Origin: Methylobacterium oryzihabitans
GTDB taxonomy: Bacteria > Pseudomonadota > Alphaproteobacteria > Rhizobiales > Beijerinckiaceae
Direction: 5' to 3'
Length of the DNA stretch: 64,000 nt
Assembly (NCBI RefSeq): GCF_004004555.2
Contig: NZ_SACP01000007.1
Location: 1-64,000 of the forward strand
The notes below the pieces were generated by a model. That model worked only from the letters and a program-made list of their open reading frames with translations. It searched no databases and was not told the origin of the DNA. Position numbers and translations under genes: made by a program. Position 1 is the first letter of the stretch; every line of letters begins with the position of its first letter. Of the stretch, positions 45,608 through 53,923 are shown piece by piece.

Positions 45608-47911
45608 ATGACCGACACCGCGACGGCGCTCGCTGCATTCCCCGCCCCCGGCGCCCCGTCGGACGAGAACCTGCCCCAGTACCACATCGAGGCCCAGCAC
45701 TCGCTGATCGAGCGGCCTCTGCGCTCGCTCAAGCACGGCGACGCCTTCGCGGTCCTCGACAGCTACGGCGACATCGGCGTGTTCCCGGGGCCCGAGGGGC
45801 TGTATTTCCAGGACACCCGGTTCCTGTCCCGGCTCCAGCTCACCGTCGAGGGCCAGCGGCCGATGCTGCTCGGCTCGGTGATCCAGGACGACAACGGCGC
45901 GCTGTCGGTCGACCTGACGACGCCCGACATCCGCCTCGACGCCAACGACGAGACCAGCATCCCGCGCGAGCTGATCGCGCTCGAGCGGACCAAGTTCCTG
46001 TTCCGCGGCACCTGCTACGACCGGATCGGCCTGCGCAACTACGACACCCGGCCGCGCCACCTGCGCCTGCGGGTGAGCTTCGACGCCGATTTCCGCGACC
46101 TGTTCGAGGTCCGCGGCAGCAACCGCCCGCGCCAGGGCGAGCGCACCGTGGCGGTCACGGGCGAGGACGAGGTGACTTTCCGCTACGCCGGCCTCGACGG
46201 GCGGGCGCGCACGACCCGCCTGTGCTTCGGGCCGCGGCCGGCGCGGATCGCTGAGGAATTCGCCGAGTTCGAGGTCCGGCTCGCTCCCGGGGGCCGCGCC
46301 TCGGTGTTCGTGCGGGTGGTGTGCGAGAGCACGCAGGCCGACCAGGGCGCGGGGCGCCTCGCCGCGGTCGGCAGCGCCCTGCCGCCGACCTCCCCGGTCT
46401 ATCCGAAGCCCCTGCGCGCGCAGGTGCATCCGAAGGGCGAGGGCATGACCTTCGCGCTGGCCTACCGCGACGCCCGCCGCGACCTGCGCGCCGCGACCGC
46501 CAACATCACCACGATCGAGAGCTCGAACGACCAGTTCAACGAGGCCGCCTGCCGCTCCACGGCCGACCTCTACATGCTGGCGACCCGCACGCCGCACGGC
46601 ATCTACCCCTATGCCGGCATCCCCTGGTACAGCACGGTGTTCGGCCGCGACGGCATCATCACGGCGATGATGGCGCTGTGGATCGACCCGGAGATCGCCC
46701 GCGGGGTGCTGCGCTACCTCGCGGCGACCCAGGCCAAGACGGTCGATCCCGCCGCCGACGCCCAGCCCGGCAAGGTCCTGCACGAGACCCGCAACGGCGA
46801 GATGGCGATCCTCGGCGAGGTGCCGTTCCGGCTCTACTACGGCACCATCGACGCGACGCCGCTCTTCGTGATGCTGGCCGGGCAGTATTTCGAGCAGACC
46901 GGCGACCGGGCGACGATCGAGGCGATCTGGCCGAACATCACGGCGGCCCTGGCCTGGATCGACACCTACGGCGACCGCGACGGCGACGGCTTCGTCGAAT
47001 ACGCCCGCGAGACCGAGAAGGGGCTGGCCAACCAGGGCTGGAAGGACAGCCACGATTCGATCTTCCACGCCGACGGCCGGATGGCGCAGGGGCCGATCGC
47101 GCTGTGCGAGGTCCAGGGCTATGTCTACGCCGCCAAGCGCGGCGCGGCGAAGCTCGCCGCCGAACTCGGCCACGCCGCGCTGTCCGAGCGCCTCAAGGCC
47201 GAGGCCGACCGCCTGCGGACCGCCTTCGACAAGGCGTTCTTCCTCGAGGAACTCGGCACCTACGCGCTGGCCCTCGACGGCGACAAGCGCCCCTGCGCGG
47301 TGCGGTCCTCGAATGCCGGCCACGCCCTGTTCACCGGCATCGCCCTGCCGGAGCGGGCGGCGCGGGTGGCCGAGGCGCTCATGTCGAAGGACGGGTTCAG
47401 CGGCTGGGGCGTGCGCACGATCGCCCAGGGCGAAGCGCGCTACAACCCGATGTCGTACCACAACGGCTCGATCTGGCCGCACGACAACGCGCTCTGCGCG
47501 CTGGGGCTCGCCCGCTACGGCTACAAGCGCGAGGCGGCGCGGATCTTCGAGGGCCAGCACGGCGCCGCGCTCTACCAGGAGGGGCGGCGCTTGCCGGAGC
47601 TGTTCTGCGGCTTCGTGCAGCGCAAGCAGCGCGGCCCGACGAACTATCCCGTCGCGTGCAGCCCGCAGGCCTGGGCGGCGGTGGCGCCGTTCGCGTTCCT
47701 GGCCGCCTGCCTCGGGCTGGAGCTGCGCCACGACCGCAACCGGATCCGCTTCCGCGATCCGATCCTGCCGGGCTTCCTCGACGAGGTGCTGATCCGCAAC
47801 CTGAAGCTCGGCGGGTCGCGCGTCGATCTGCTGCTGCACCGGCACGGCGCCGACGTGACGGTCAACGTGCTCAAGCGGCGGGGCGACGCGCAGGTGGTGC
47901 TGCTGAAGTGA
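45608..47911 (+). CDS. Glycogen debranching enzyme-like amylo-alpha-1,6-glucosidase
   Basis: 767 residues. The N-terminal beta domain (KHGDAFAVLDSYGDIGVFPG, GLYFQDTRFLSRLQLTVEG) is the glycogen-debranching N-terminal domain; the C-terminal (alpha/alpha)6 barrel has PWYSTVFGRDGIITAMMALW, GWKDSHDSIFHADG and NPMSYHNGSIWPHDNALCAL, typical of GH15/GH63-like amylo-glucosidases. It probably trims alpha-linked glucose polymers or glucosides in the cytoplasm, as no signal is seen. ATG 45608 is used; GTG 45602 is possible. Pairing with the upstream GT4 gene suggests a shared storage-glucan or compatible-solute role (inference). Confidence 0.9.
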   Translation: MTDTATALAAFPAPGAPSDENLPQYHIEAQHSLIERPLRSLKHGDAFAVLDSYGDIGVFPGPEGLYFQDTRFLSRLQLTVEGQRPMLLGSVIQDDNGALSVDLTTPDIRLDANDETSIPRELIALERTKFLFRGTCYDRIGLRNYDTRPRHLRLRVSFDADFRDLFEVRGSNRPRQGERTVAVTGEDEVTFRYAGLDGRARTTRLCFGPRPARIAEEFAEFEVRLAPGGRASVFVRVVCESTQADQGAGRLAAVGSALPPTSPVYPKPLRAQVHPKGEGMTFALAYRDARRDLRAATANITTIESSNDQFNEAACRSTADLYMLATRTPHGIYPYAGIPWYSTVFGRDGIITAMMALWIDPEIARGVLRYLAATQAKTVDPAADAQPGKVLHETRNGEMAILGEVPFRLYYGTIDATPLFVMLAGQYFEQTGDRATIEAIWPNITAALAWIDTYGDRDGDGFVEYARETEKGLANQGWKDSHDSIFHADGRMAQGPIALCEVQGYVYAAKRGAAKLAAELGHAALSERLKAEADRLRTAFDKAFFLEELGTYALALDGDKRPCAVRSSNAGHALFTGIALPERAARVAEALMSKDGFSGWGVRTIAQGEARYNPMSYHNGSIWPHDNALCALGLARYGYKREAARIFEGQHGAALYQEGRRLPELFCGFVQRKQRGPTNYPVACSPQAWAAVAPFAFLAACLGLELRHDRNRIRFRDPILPGFLDEVLIRNLKLGGSRVDLLLHRHGADVTVNVLKRRGDAQVVLLK

Positions 47912-47920
47912 GGAACGGGC

Positions 47921-47946
47921 GCAGGCTCCCCTGGAGGGGAGCCTGC
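47921..47946. terminator. Bidirectional terminator-like hairpin
   Basis: GCAGGCTCCCCT and AGGGGAGCCTGC form a perfect 12-bp inverted repeat around GG. It lies between the convergent debranching-enzyme and infC genes, so it can serve both transcripts. There is no clear T-run on either side. Confidence 0.6.
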
Positions 47947-48031
47947 GACGACCCCTGCCCATGCGACAAATCCCGGCGAGGCGGGGCCTGCCGGGCGGGT
48001 CATCCCATCGGGTGGTGCGGGCCGCGCGGTC

Positions 48032-48574
48032 TCAGCGCGGCGCCAGGATCATGATCATCTGCCGGCCTTCGAGCTGGGGCTCGCTCTCGACCTTGGCGAC
48101 TTCCTGGGTCTCGGCCTTCACGCGTTCGAGCAGGCGGTAGCCGAGATCCTGGTGCGCCATCTCGCGACCGCGGAAGCGCAGCGTGACCTTGACCTTGTCA
48201 CCTTCCTCGAAGAACCGCTGAACGGCCTTCATCTTGGTGTCGTAGTCGTGCTTGTCGATGCCGGGGCGGAGCTTGATCTCCTTGACCTCGACGGTCTTCT
48301 GCCGCTTGCGCGCCTCGGCCTGCTTCTTCTGTTCGTTGAAGCGGTAGCGGCCGTAATCGAGCAGCTTGCAGACGGGCGGCGCCGAGTTCGGGGCGATCTC
48401 GACGAGATCGAGTCCCGCCTCCTCGGCCACCTGCAGCGCGTCGAAGAACGCCATGACGCCGCGGTTCTGGCCGCTCTCGTCGATGAGCTGGACTTCACGG
48501 ACGCCACGGATGTCCCGGTTGGCGCGCGGCCCGTCCTTCTGCGGGGCCGGCATGGCTCTCATCGGTCTGCGAAT
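48032..48574 (-). CDS. infC: Translation initiation factor IF-3 (AUU start)
   Basis: 180 residues. IF-3 keeps 30S subunits free and checks start codons. The N-terminal domain has [20 protein letters not shown] and the Tyr-rich linker [20 protein letters not shown]; the C-terminal domain has [20 protein letters not shown] and [20 protein letters not shown]. The start is assigned to ATT at 48574, which encodes the conserved IRRP N-terminus and has AAGGAG at 9 nt spacing. ATGs at 48562 and 48550 would cut conserved residues and lie further from the site. A rare AUU start underlies IF-3 autoregulation in E. coli. Confidence 0.95.
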   Translation of the reverse strand: MRRPMRAMPAPQKDGPRANRDIRGVREVQLIDESGQNRGVMAFFDALQVAEEAGLDLVEIAPNSAPPVCKLLDYGRYRFNEQKKQAEARKRQKTVEVKEIKLRPGIDKHDYDTKMKAVQRFFEEGDKVKVTLRFRGREMAHQDLGYRLLERVKAETQEVAKVESEPQLEGRQMIMILAPR

Positions 48575-48589
48575 GGCTGGAATCTCCTT
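48575..48589 (-). promoter_or_regulatory. Ribosome binding site deciding the AUU start of infC
   Basis: AAGGAG occupies 48589-48584 on the minus strand, with 9 nt (ATTCCAGCC) before the ATT codon. This spacing supports initiation at ATT rather than at the downstream ATG codons. Confidence 0.75.
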
Positions 48590-48766
48590 GCTGTTGACGG
48601 TGTGCGGTGGAGCCCGGGCCGCCCGCTCGGGCGGGCTCCGGTTCACCGTGCGGTCAAACTCAGTTGAACCGCGTCACCTTGTCCAAACTCCACGGGAAGT
48701 CAACTCGCGGTCGCGCCACTTGGTTGCCACATCGCGAATCTCCGCCGTGACCTTGCCACGGCCGGC

Positions 48767-49945
48767 TCATCCGGCCGACGTCGTGCCGTCGACGGGGCCG
48801 CCGAGCAGGCCGGCATAGACGTCGAGGGTGTCGGCGATCATCCGCTCGAGCGAGAAGTTCTGCTCGACGTGGCGGCGTGCCCGGCGCGCCAGCGCCTCAC
48901 GGGCGCTGGCGCCGAGCTGCAGCGCCTCCGCGATCGCCGCGGCGAGGGCCTCGGCGTCGCCGGCGGGCACGCGCCAGCCGGTGCGCTCGGCCGCCGGCGC
49001 CTCGGGCGGCGCCAGCACGGTCTCGGGCACGGCGCCGAGGTCCGAGACGACGACGGGGGTGCCCAGCGCCTGGGCTTCGACCGCCGAGCGGCCGAACGCC
49101 TCCGGCTCCGTCGAGGGCACGGTCACCACCGAGGCGGCCCGGAACGCCGCCGGCATGTCGGTGCAGTGCCCGACCCGGCGCACGACCCCGCCGAGGTGGT
49201 GGGACGCCACCATCGCGTCGACCTCCCGCACCGTGCCGGTGCGGCCCTGCGAATCGCCCGCGAGCACCACCGCGACGTCGCCGAGGCCCTGGCGGCGCAG
49301 GATCGCGGCGGCCTCGATCAGCACCCGGTGCCCCTTCCAGCCGGTGAGCCGGGCGGCGAGCAGCACCACGCGCTCGTGCGGGGCGACGCCCCAGGCCCGG
49401 CGCACCGCCTCGACCCGGGCCGGTGCGACCTGGCCGGGGGAGAACGCCGAGAGGTCGGTGCCGCGGTGGATCACCCGCACCCGGTCGCCGGCGGCCTGCG
49501 GGTGCAGGGAGCGGATCGCGTCGGCGGTGAAGTGGGAATTAGCGATCACCACGTCGCCGCGGGCCATCACCGAGTTGTAGAGCAGCTTGACCGGCGAGCG
49601 GCCGGAATAGCTGCCGTGGAAGGTGGTGACGAAGGGCAGGCGCAGGCGTCGGCTGGCGCCGAGCGCCACCCAGGCCGGCGCGCGCGAGCGGGCGTGGACG
49701 ATCCCGACGCCCTCCTGGCGGCAGATCCGGGCGAGCCGGCCGACGTTGAGCGCCATCGCGGCCGGGTTCTTGGTCCCGGCGGGGAACGGCACCCAGACCC
49801 CGCCCTTGGCCTGCAGCTCGCCGACGAGGCGCCCGCCCTCGCTCGCCACCAGGGCGCGGGCCCCGACCGCCGCCAGGGCCGCCGCGACGTCGACCGTGGT
49901 CCGCTCCGCGCCGCCGGCATCGAGGTCCGGGATGATCTGCAGCAC
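48767..49945 (-). CDS. GT4-family glycosyltransferase
   Basis: 392 residues from a GTG at 49945. Landmarks: LQIIPDLDAGGAERTTVDVA (N-terminal GT4 start), VHARSRAPAWVALGASRRLR, TTFHGSYSGRSPVKLLYNSV, VVLLAARLTGWKGHRVLIEA and VPSTEPEAFGRSAVEAQALG (EX7E motif). A lipopolysaccharide or exopolysaccharide sugar transfer is likely. The frame is open upstream with sequence that looks coding-like (PTTLHPLAGRT), but no standard start codon with a ribosome site is seen, so the true N-terminus may be longer. Confidence 0.88.
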   Translation of the reverse strand: MLQIIPDLDAGGAERTTVDVAAALAAVGARALVASEGGRLVGELQAKGGVWVPFPAGTKNPAAMALNVGRLARICRQEGVGIVHARSRAPAWVALGASRRLRLPFVTTFHGSYSGRSPVKLLYNSVMARGDVVIANSHFTADAIRSLHPQAAGDRVRVIHRGTDLSAFSPGQVAPARVEAVRRAWGVAPHERVVLLAARLTGWKGHRVLIEAAAILRRQGLGDVAVVLAGDSQGRTGTVREVDAMVASHHLGGVVRRVGHCTDMPAAFRAASVVTVPSTEPEAFGRSAVEAQALGTPVVVSDLGAVPETVLAPPEAPAAERTGWRVPAGDAEALAAAIAEALQLGASAREALARRARRHVEQNFSLERMIADTLDVYAGLLGGPVDGTTSAG

Positions 49946-50196
49946 GGTCCGCCCCGCGAGGGGATGGAGCGTGGTCGGGAACGTCGCCTGGGTCGGCAGA
50001 GTCGGGCTCCGGGTCAGGACTGCGCCCGATCGGGGCGGGAGCGATGCGGCGCCGGGGCGCCGGATCGGGTAGAGCGGGTGACGGGGTCACCGTGCAACGA
50101 CGGGATGCACGGCGCCAGCCTCGCGCGATTGCGTTTCCGAGCGGTAAACCGCATCCCGGCGCGCCCGGACGACGGCCATGGGATGAAGGGGGTACG

Positions 50197-50988
50197 ATGA
50201 CCGAGACAGCACGACCACCCGCGATCCCGATGCCGGCCGGCTGCGGGCCGCACCGCCTCGCCACCCTGGTGCGCGAGGGCGACGGGCCGCCGGTGGTCTG
50301 GCTCGGCGGGTTCCGGTCGGACATGCGGGCGACCAAGGCCGAGGCGATCGACGCCTGGGCCGCGGCCCGCGGCCGGCGCTTCGTGCGCTTCGACTATTCC
50401 GGCCACGGCGAATCGGAGGGGCGGTTTTCCGACTTCACCATCTCGGACTGGCTCGCCGACGCCGAGGCGGTGATCGGCCGCCTCGCGCCGGAGCGTCCGG
50501 TCCTCGTCGGGTCGTCGATGGGCGGCTGGATCGCCCTGCTGGCGGCGCGGCGCCTGCGGCCGGCCGGGCTGGTGCTGATCGCACCGGCGACCGACTTCAC
50601 CGAGGCGCTGATGTGGCGCCGGTTCCCGGACGAGATCCGCCGTCAGGTGATGGAGGACGGGGTCTGGCAGCGCGACTCGGCGTACTCGCCCGAGCCGACG
50701 CCGGTGACCCGGGCCCTGATCGAGGACGGCCGGCGCCACCTGCTGCTCGACGGCCCGATCGATCCCGGCTGCCCGGTCCACATCCTCCAGGGCATGGCCG
50801 ATCCGGACGTGCCGTGGCGCCACGCCCTCGCGCTGGTCGAGCGCCTGCCGGAGCAGGACGTAACCCTGACCCTGACCAAGGCCGGCGAGCACCGCCTGTC
50901 GGGGCCTGACGACCTCGCGCGGCTGACCGCCGCGGTGGAGACCATCGCGGCGGCCGACCCGGCCGCTTCCGCGGTCAGCGGGCGCTGA
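50197..50988 (+). CDS. Alpha/beta hydrolase
   Basis: 263 residues. The nucleophile elbow is VGSSMGGWIAL (GxSxG), the oxyanion region is VWLGGFRSDM, and FDYSGHGES matches the usual strand after it. The acid is expected in QGMADPDVPW and the His in KAGEHRLSGP, so the Ser-Asp-His triad appears complete. The cap is short, similar to palmitoyl-thioesterase or esterase-like relatives. Substrate unknown. GGGGG precedes ATG 50197. The stop lies in the first unit of a 33-nt direct repeat. Confidence 0.9.
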   Translation: MTETARPPAIPMPAGCGPHRLATLVREGDGPPVVWLGGFRSDMRATKAEAIDAWAAARGRRFVRFDYSGHGESEGRFSDFTISDWLADAEAVIGRLAPERPVLVGSSMGGWIALLAARRLRPAGLVLIAPATDFTEALMWRRFPDEIRRQVMEDGVWQRDSAYSPEPTPVTRALIEDGRRHLLLDGPIDPGCPVHILQGMADPDVPWRHALALVERLPEQDVTLTLTKAGEHRLSGPDDLARLTAAVETIAAADPAASAVSGR

Positions 50989-51031
50989 CCGCCTTCCTGG
51001 CCGCTTCCGGGATCAGTGGACGCTGACCGCC
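50961..51031. repeat. 33-bp direct repeat carrying both convergent stop codons
   Basis: Two units, 50961-50993 and 50999-51031, both starting GGCCGCTTCCG and ending CGCTGACCGCC, identical at 29 of 33 positions. Unit 1 contains the plus-strand TGA of the hydrolase (50986-50988); unit 2 contains the minus-strand TGA of the DUF1150 gene (51013-51015). Confidence 0.8.
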
Positions 51032-51279
51032 TGGAGGTCGTGCGCCCAGGCGTTGGCGATCGCCGCGTCGCGGCTGTCGGTGAGCAGGATCGGGGCGCCG
51101 CTCGCCGAGAGCAGGGCGAACAGGTCGACGCCGGGGGTCAGGTCCGGCGCCTGCGGAAACAGGCGCTTGACCTCCTCCGAGCGCATCGCCTTGACGTAGG
51201 CGACATGGCCCTCGCCGAGGGCCGCGAGGCTGCCGGGGTCGAGGACGGGATTCGGGCTGGTGACGGTGGTGTCGGACAT
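51013..51279 (-). CDS. DUF1150 family protein
   Basis: 88 residues: ALGEGHVAYVKAMRSEEVKR, LFPQAPDLTPGVDLFALLSA, GAPILLTDSRDAAIANAWAH. DUF1150 proteins are small alphaproteobacterial proteins encoded next to small heat-shock genes, as here (93 nt after hsp20). A proteostasis or stress role is inferred from context only. The last residues (QAVSVH) lie in a duplicated 33-bp sequence. Confidence 0.88.
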   Translation of the reverse strand: MSDTTVTSPNPVLDPGSLAALGEGHVAYVKAMRSEEVKRLFPQAPDLTPGVDLFALLSASGAPILLTDSRDAAIANAWAHDLQAVSVH

Positions 51280-51372
51280 GATGCGCCCTCCTTCGAGGCG
51301 GCAGAGCGGGGGTCCGGGCGGCTCCCGTGCGGGCGGTCCGGCCGGATGGCTGTGAACCGGATATGGGGACGG

Positions 51373-51807
51373 TCAGTCGGTCTCGCGCGAGGCGATGTCG
51401 ATCCGCCGCACGATCCGCTCCGGCTCGGGGCGGGCGAGGTCGATCGACAGCAGGCCGTTCGAGAGGTCCGCCCCCAGCACCTCCATCCCGTCGGCGAGGA
51501 GGAAGGCGCGCTGGAACTGCCGCGCGGCGATGCCGCGATGCAGGAAGGTCCGGCTCTTGTCGTCGGTCTGGCGACCGCGGACGATGAGCTGGCTCTCCTC
51601 CAGCGTCACGTCGAGCTGCTCGCGGGTGAAGCCGGCGACCGCCAGCGTGATCCGCAGGCGCTCCGGCTCCCGCTCGGTGCGGACGAGACGCTCGATGTTG
51701 TAGGGCGGGTAACCGTCGCCGGCGGCCTTGGCGACGCGGTCGAGCGCCTGCTCGATCTCGTCGAAGCCGAGGAGAAACGGATGCCCGAACGGCGAGGGAC
51801 GCGACAT
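51373..51807 (-). CDS. Hsp20 family small heat-shock protein
   Basis: 144 residues. The alpha-crystallin domain (about 38-130) shows YNIERLVRTEREPERLRITL, AVAGFTREQLDVTLEESQLI and HRGIAARQFQRAFLLADGME, the IbpA-like class A pattern of rhizobia, with a short C-terminal tail. It holds unfolding proteins during heat stress. The leader may carry a thermosensor as in many rhizobial hsp20 genes, but no ROSE-like element could be confirmed by eye. Confidence 0.92.
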   Translation of the reverse strand: MSRPSPFGHPFLLGFDEIEQALDRVAKAAGDGYPPYNIERLVRTEREPERLRITLAVAGFTREQLDVTLEESQLIVRGRQTDDKSRTFLHRGIAARQFQRAFLLADGMEVLGADLSNGLLSIDLARPEPERIVRRIDIASRETD

Positions 51808-51976
51808 GGCCTGGAACGAAGCCCTTTCGTGAGAGGCACTTCGGAGGGGGAGCCCACGGCTGCGGCACTCCCGGGCCGGACCCGGCCGGCTTCGACGATA
51901 TGAGGATGCGAGCCCAGCGCATCAAGGGGCCGGCCCGTTACCCGGACGTTACGTCGGGCCGGTAGGGTCCCGCGTC

Positions 51977-53509
51977 ATGATGCCGGGCCGCCCGCCGCCT
52001 CTCCTCGTCGCCCTCGTGTGGGGATCGGCGCTCGCCCTGTCGCCGGCGCCCGCCCCGGCCCAGGCGCCCGCGCCAGCTCGGGCGCCGGGCGGGATCGGGC
52101 GCCTGCCGCTGCCGTTCGTCCTGCGGGAAGGCGCCGGCGGCGACCCCCGCACCTCGATCGGCCAGCCGGAGGTCTCGGCCAAGCGCTCGGCCGGCGAGGA
52201 AAGCTCGATCCAGGAGCTGCTCGGGCCCTCCGGCGATCCCGGCGGGATCCGGGCGCGGCTGGACGCGGCCGGCATCCGCTACAGCCTGACCTACATCAGC
52301 GGCGTGCTGGGCAACGTCACCGGCGGCGCCCGCCGGGGGGCGATCTACCAGGGTCTGCTCGACGGCCAGCTCGACGCCGATCTCGGCCCGCTGCTCGGCT
52401 GGTCGGGCGCGGCGTTCCACGCCAACGCCTACCAGATCCACGGCCGTGGCCTGCAGCGCAGCTACCTGCGCAGCCTCGCGGCGGTCAGCGGCAACGAGAC
52501 GCTGCCGGCGACCCGGCTGTTCGAGGCCTGGATCGAGCAGCGCCTGTTCGACGACCGGCTCGGGATCCGGCTCGGCCAGCTCGCGGCCGACACCGAGTTC
52601 ATCGTCAGCCAGACCGCGACGCTGTTCATCAACGGCACCTTCGGCTGGCCGGACATCGCCGGCGCCAACCTGCCGAGCGGCGGGCCCGCCTACCCGCTGG
52701 CGACGCCCGGCATCCGCGCCAAGATCGAGCCCAACCGCAACCTCTCGGTGCAGGTCGGCCTCTACGACGGCGATCCGGCCGGACCCGCCGTGCCCGCCGG
52801 CTCCCTCGACCCGGCGCGGCTCAACCGCAACGGCACCAACTTCCGGTTCCACGATCCGCCGCTCGCGATCGCCGAGGCGGCCTACGCCTACAACCTCGAC
52901 CCGTCGACCTGGGGCGGGTTCATCCTCGGCGAGCCCGGAACGGTGACGCTCGGCGCGTGGCACCATTTCGGCCGCTTCGACGACCTGCGCCGCGACGCCG
53001 CCGGCCTGCCGCTGGCGAGTCCCCTCGGCACCGGCGTGCCCCGGCGCCTGCGCGGCGAGGACGGGATCTACGCGATGATCGACCAGACCCTGTTTCGCGA
53101 GCCCGGCCGCGACCAGGGCCTCAGCGCCTTCGTGCGGCTGATGGGCTCGCCGGGCAGCGCGAGCCTGCTCGACCTCTACCTCGATGCCGGCTTCGCCTAT
53201 CGCGGCCTGCTGCCGGGGCGCCCGCGCGATACCGCCGGCATCGCGGTGACCTACCAGCGGATCTCCGACGCCGCCCGCCGGGCCGACCGCGACGCCATCG
53301 CGCTCACCGGCCAGCCGCAGCCGGTACGCGACTTCGAGGCGGTGATCGAGGCGACCTACCAGATCGTCGCCGCCGCCGGCCTGACGGTGCAGCCGCACGT
53401 CCAGTACTTCGTCCGTCCCGGCGGCGGGATCGCGAACCCGATCTTCCCGGGGGCCGGGCGGATGAAGAACGCCCTGGTGTTCGGCGTCAGCACGGCGATC
53501 CGGTACTAA
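51977..53509 (+). CDS. OprB-type carbohydrate-selective porin
   Basis: 510 residues. Signal peptide (LLVALVWGSALALSPAPAPA) followed by a Pro/Ala-rich stretch, then an OprB-like domain (GDPGGIRARLDAAGIRYSLT, ISGVLGNVTGGARRGAIYQG, RLFDDRLGIRLGQLAADTEF). Alternating strands continue to a terminal aromatic (STAIRY), as needed for outer-membrane insertion. OprB porins admit sugars and polyols. The TAA stop is the first codon of a TAAATAGAAAC repeat border. Confidence 0.9.
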   Translation: MMPGRPPPLLVALVWGSALALSPAPAPAQAPAPARAPGGIGRLPLPFVLREGAGGDPRTSIGQPEVSAKRSAGEESSIQELLGPSGDPGGIRARLDAAGIRYSLTYISGVLGNVTGGARRGAIYQGLLDGQLDADLGPLLGWSGAAFHANAYQIHGRGLQRSYLRSLAAVSGNETLPATRLFEAWIEQRLFDDRLGIRLGQLAADTEFIVSQTATLFINGTFGWPDIAGANLPSGGPAYPLATPGIRAKIEPNRNLSVQVGLYDGDPAGPAVPAGSLDPARLNRNGTNFRFHDPPLAIAEAAYAYNLDPSTWGGFILGEPGTVTLGAWHHFGRFDDLRRDAAGLPLASPLGTGVPRRLRGEDGIYAMIDQTLFREPGRDQGLSAFVRLMGSPGSASLLDLYLDAGFAYRGLLPGRPRDTAGIAVTYQRISDAARRADRDAIALTGQPQPVRDFEAVIEATYQIVAAAGLTVQPHVQYFVRPGGGIANPIFPGAGRMKNALVFGVSTAIRY

Positions 53510-53920
53510 ATAGAAACTCGCTGCAAACGACTGGTTTTGCAGTCGAATTTTAAGCGCGGGATCCCCTCTCCCGAGTGGGAGAGGGGTAGGGGTGAGGGTG
53601 GAGACACTTCAGAATTGAATGCCGACCGTCGAGTTGCGAAGCTCAACCGTTGGTGCCTGATTCTGAACCCGAGCCACCCTCACCCCTGTCCCCTCTCCCA
53701 CTCGGGAGAGGGGGACCCGCGTTAGGACGAAGACCGCCTTCCACGGCTGCAACGGGAGCAGAAAACCGCCGCCCCGTTTCATCCGCAAGGGACGGCGAAG
53801 CCGGTGAGGAACTGATACGGATTTCTGGACGTTTCGTTCAAAAACCGTCTCACCAGCCCGCGCGGCGCTTGAGCGAAGCCGGTTTCCGCATTGCGACGCA
53901 ATCGGTCGGATTTCGTATGA
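53507..53920. repeat. Composite A-linker-B repeat element, copy 2
   Basis: Begins TAAATAGAAACTCGCTGCAA at the porin stop, then the family A double hairpin (CCCTCTCCCGAGTGGGAGAG at about 53564, inverted arm near 53690-53712), a linker with GGCTGCAACGGGAGCAGAAA and TCATCCGCAAGGGACGG, and a family B unit (CACCAGCCCGCGCGGCGCTT) ending TTTCGTATGA. It fills the space between the convergent porin and DUF2939 genes. The opposite-orientation copy is at 15609-16047. Confidence 0.8.
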
Positions 53921-53923
53921 ACC

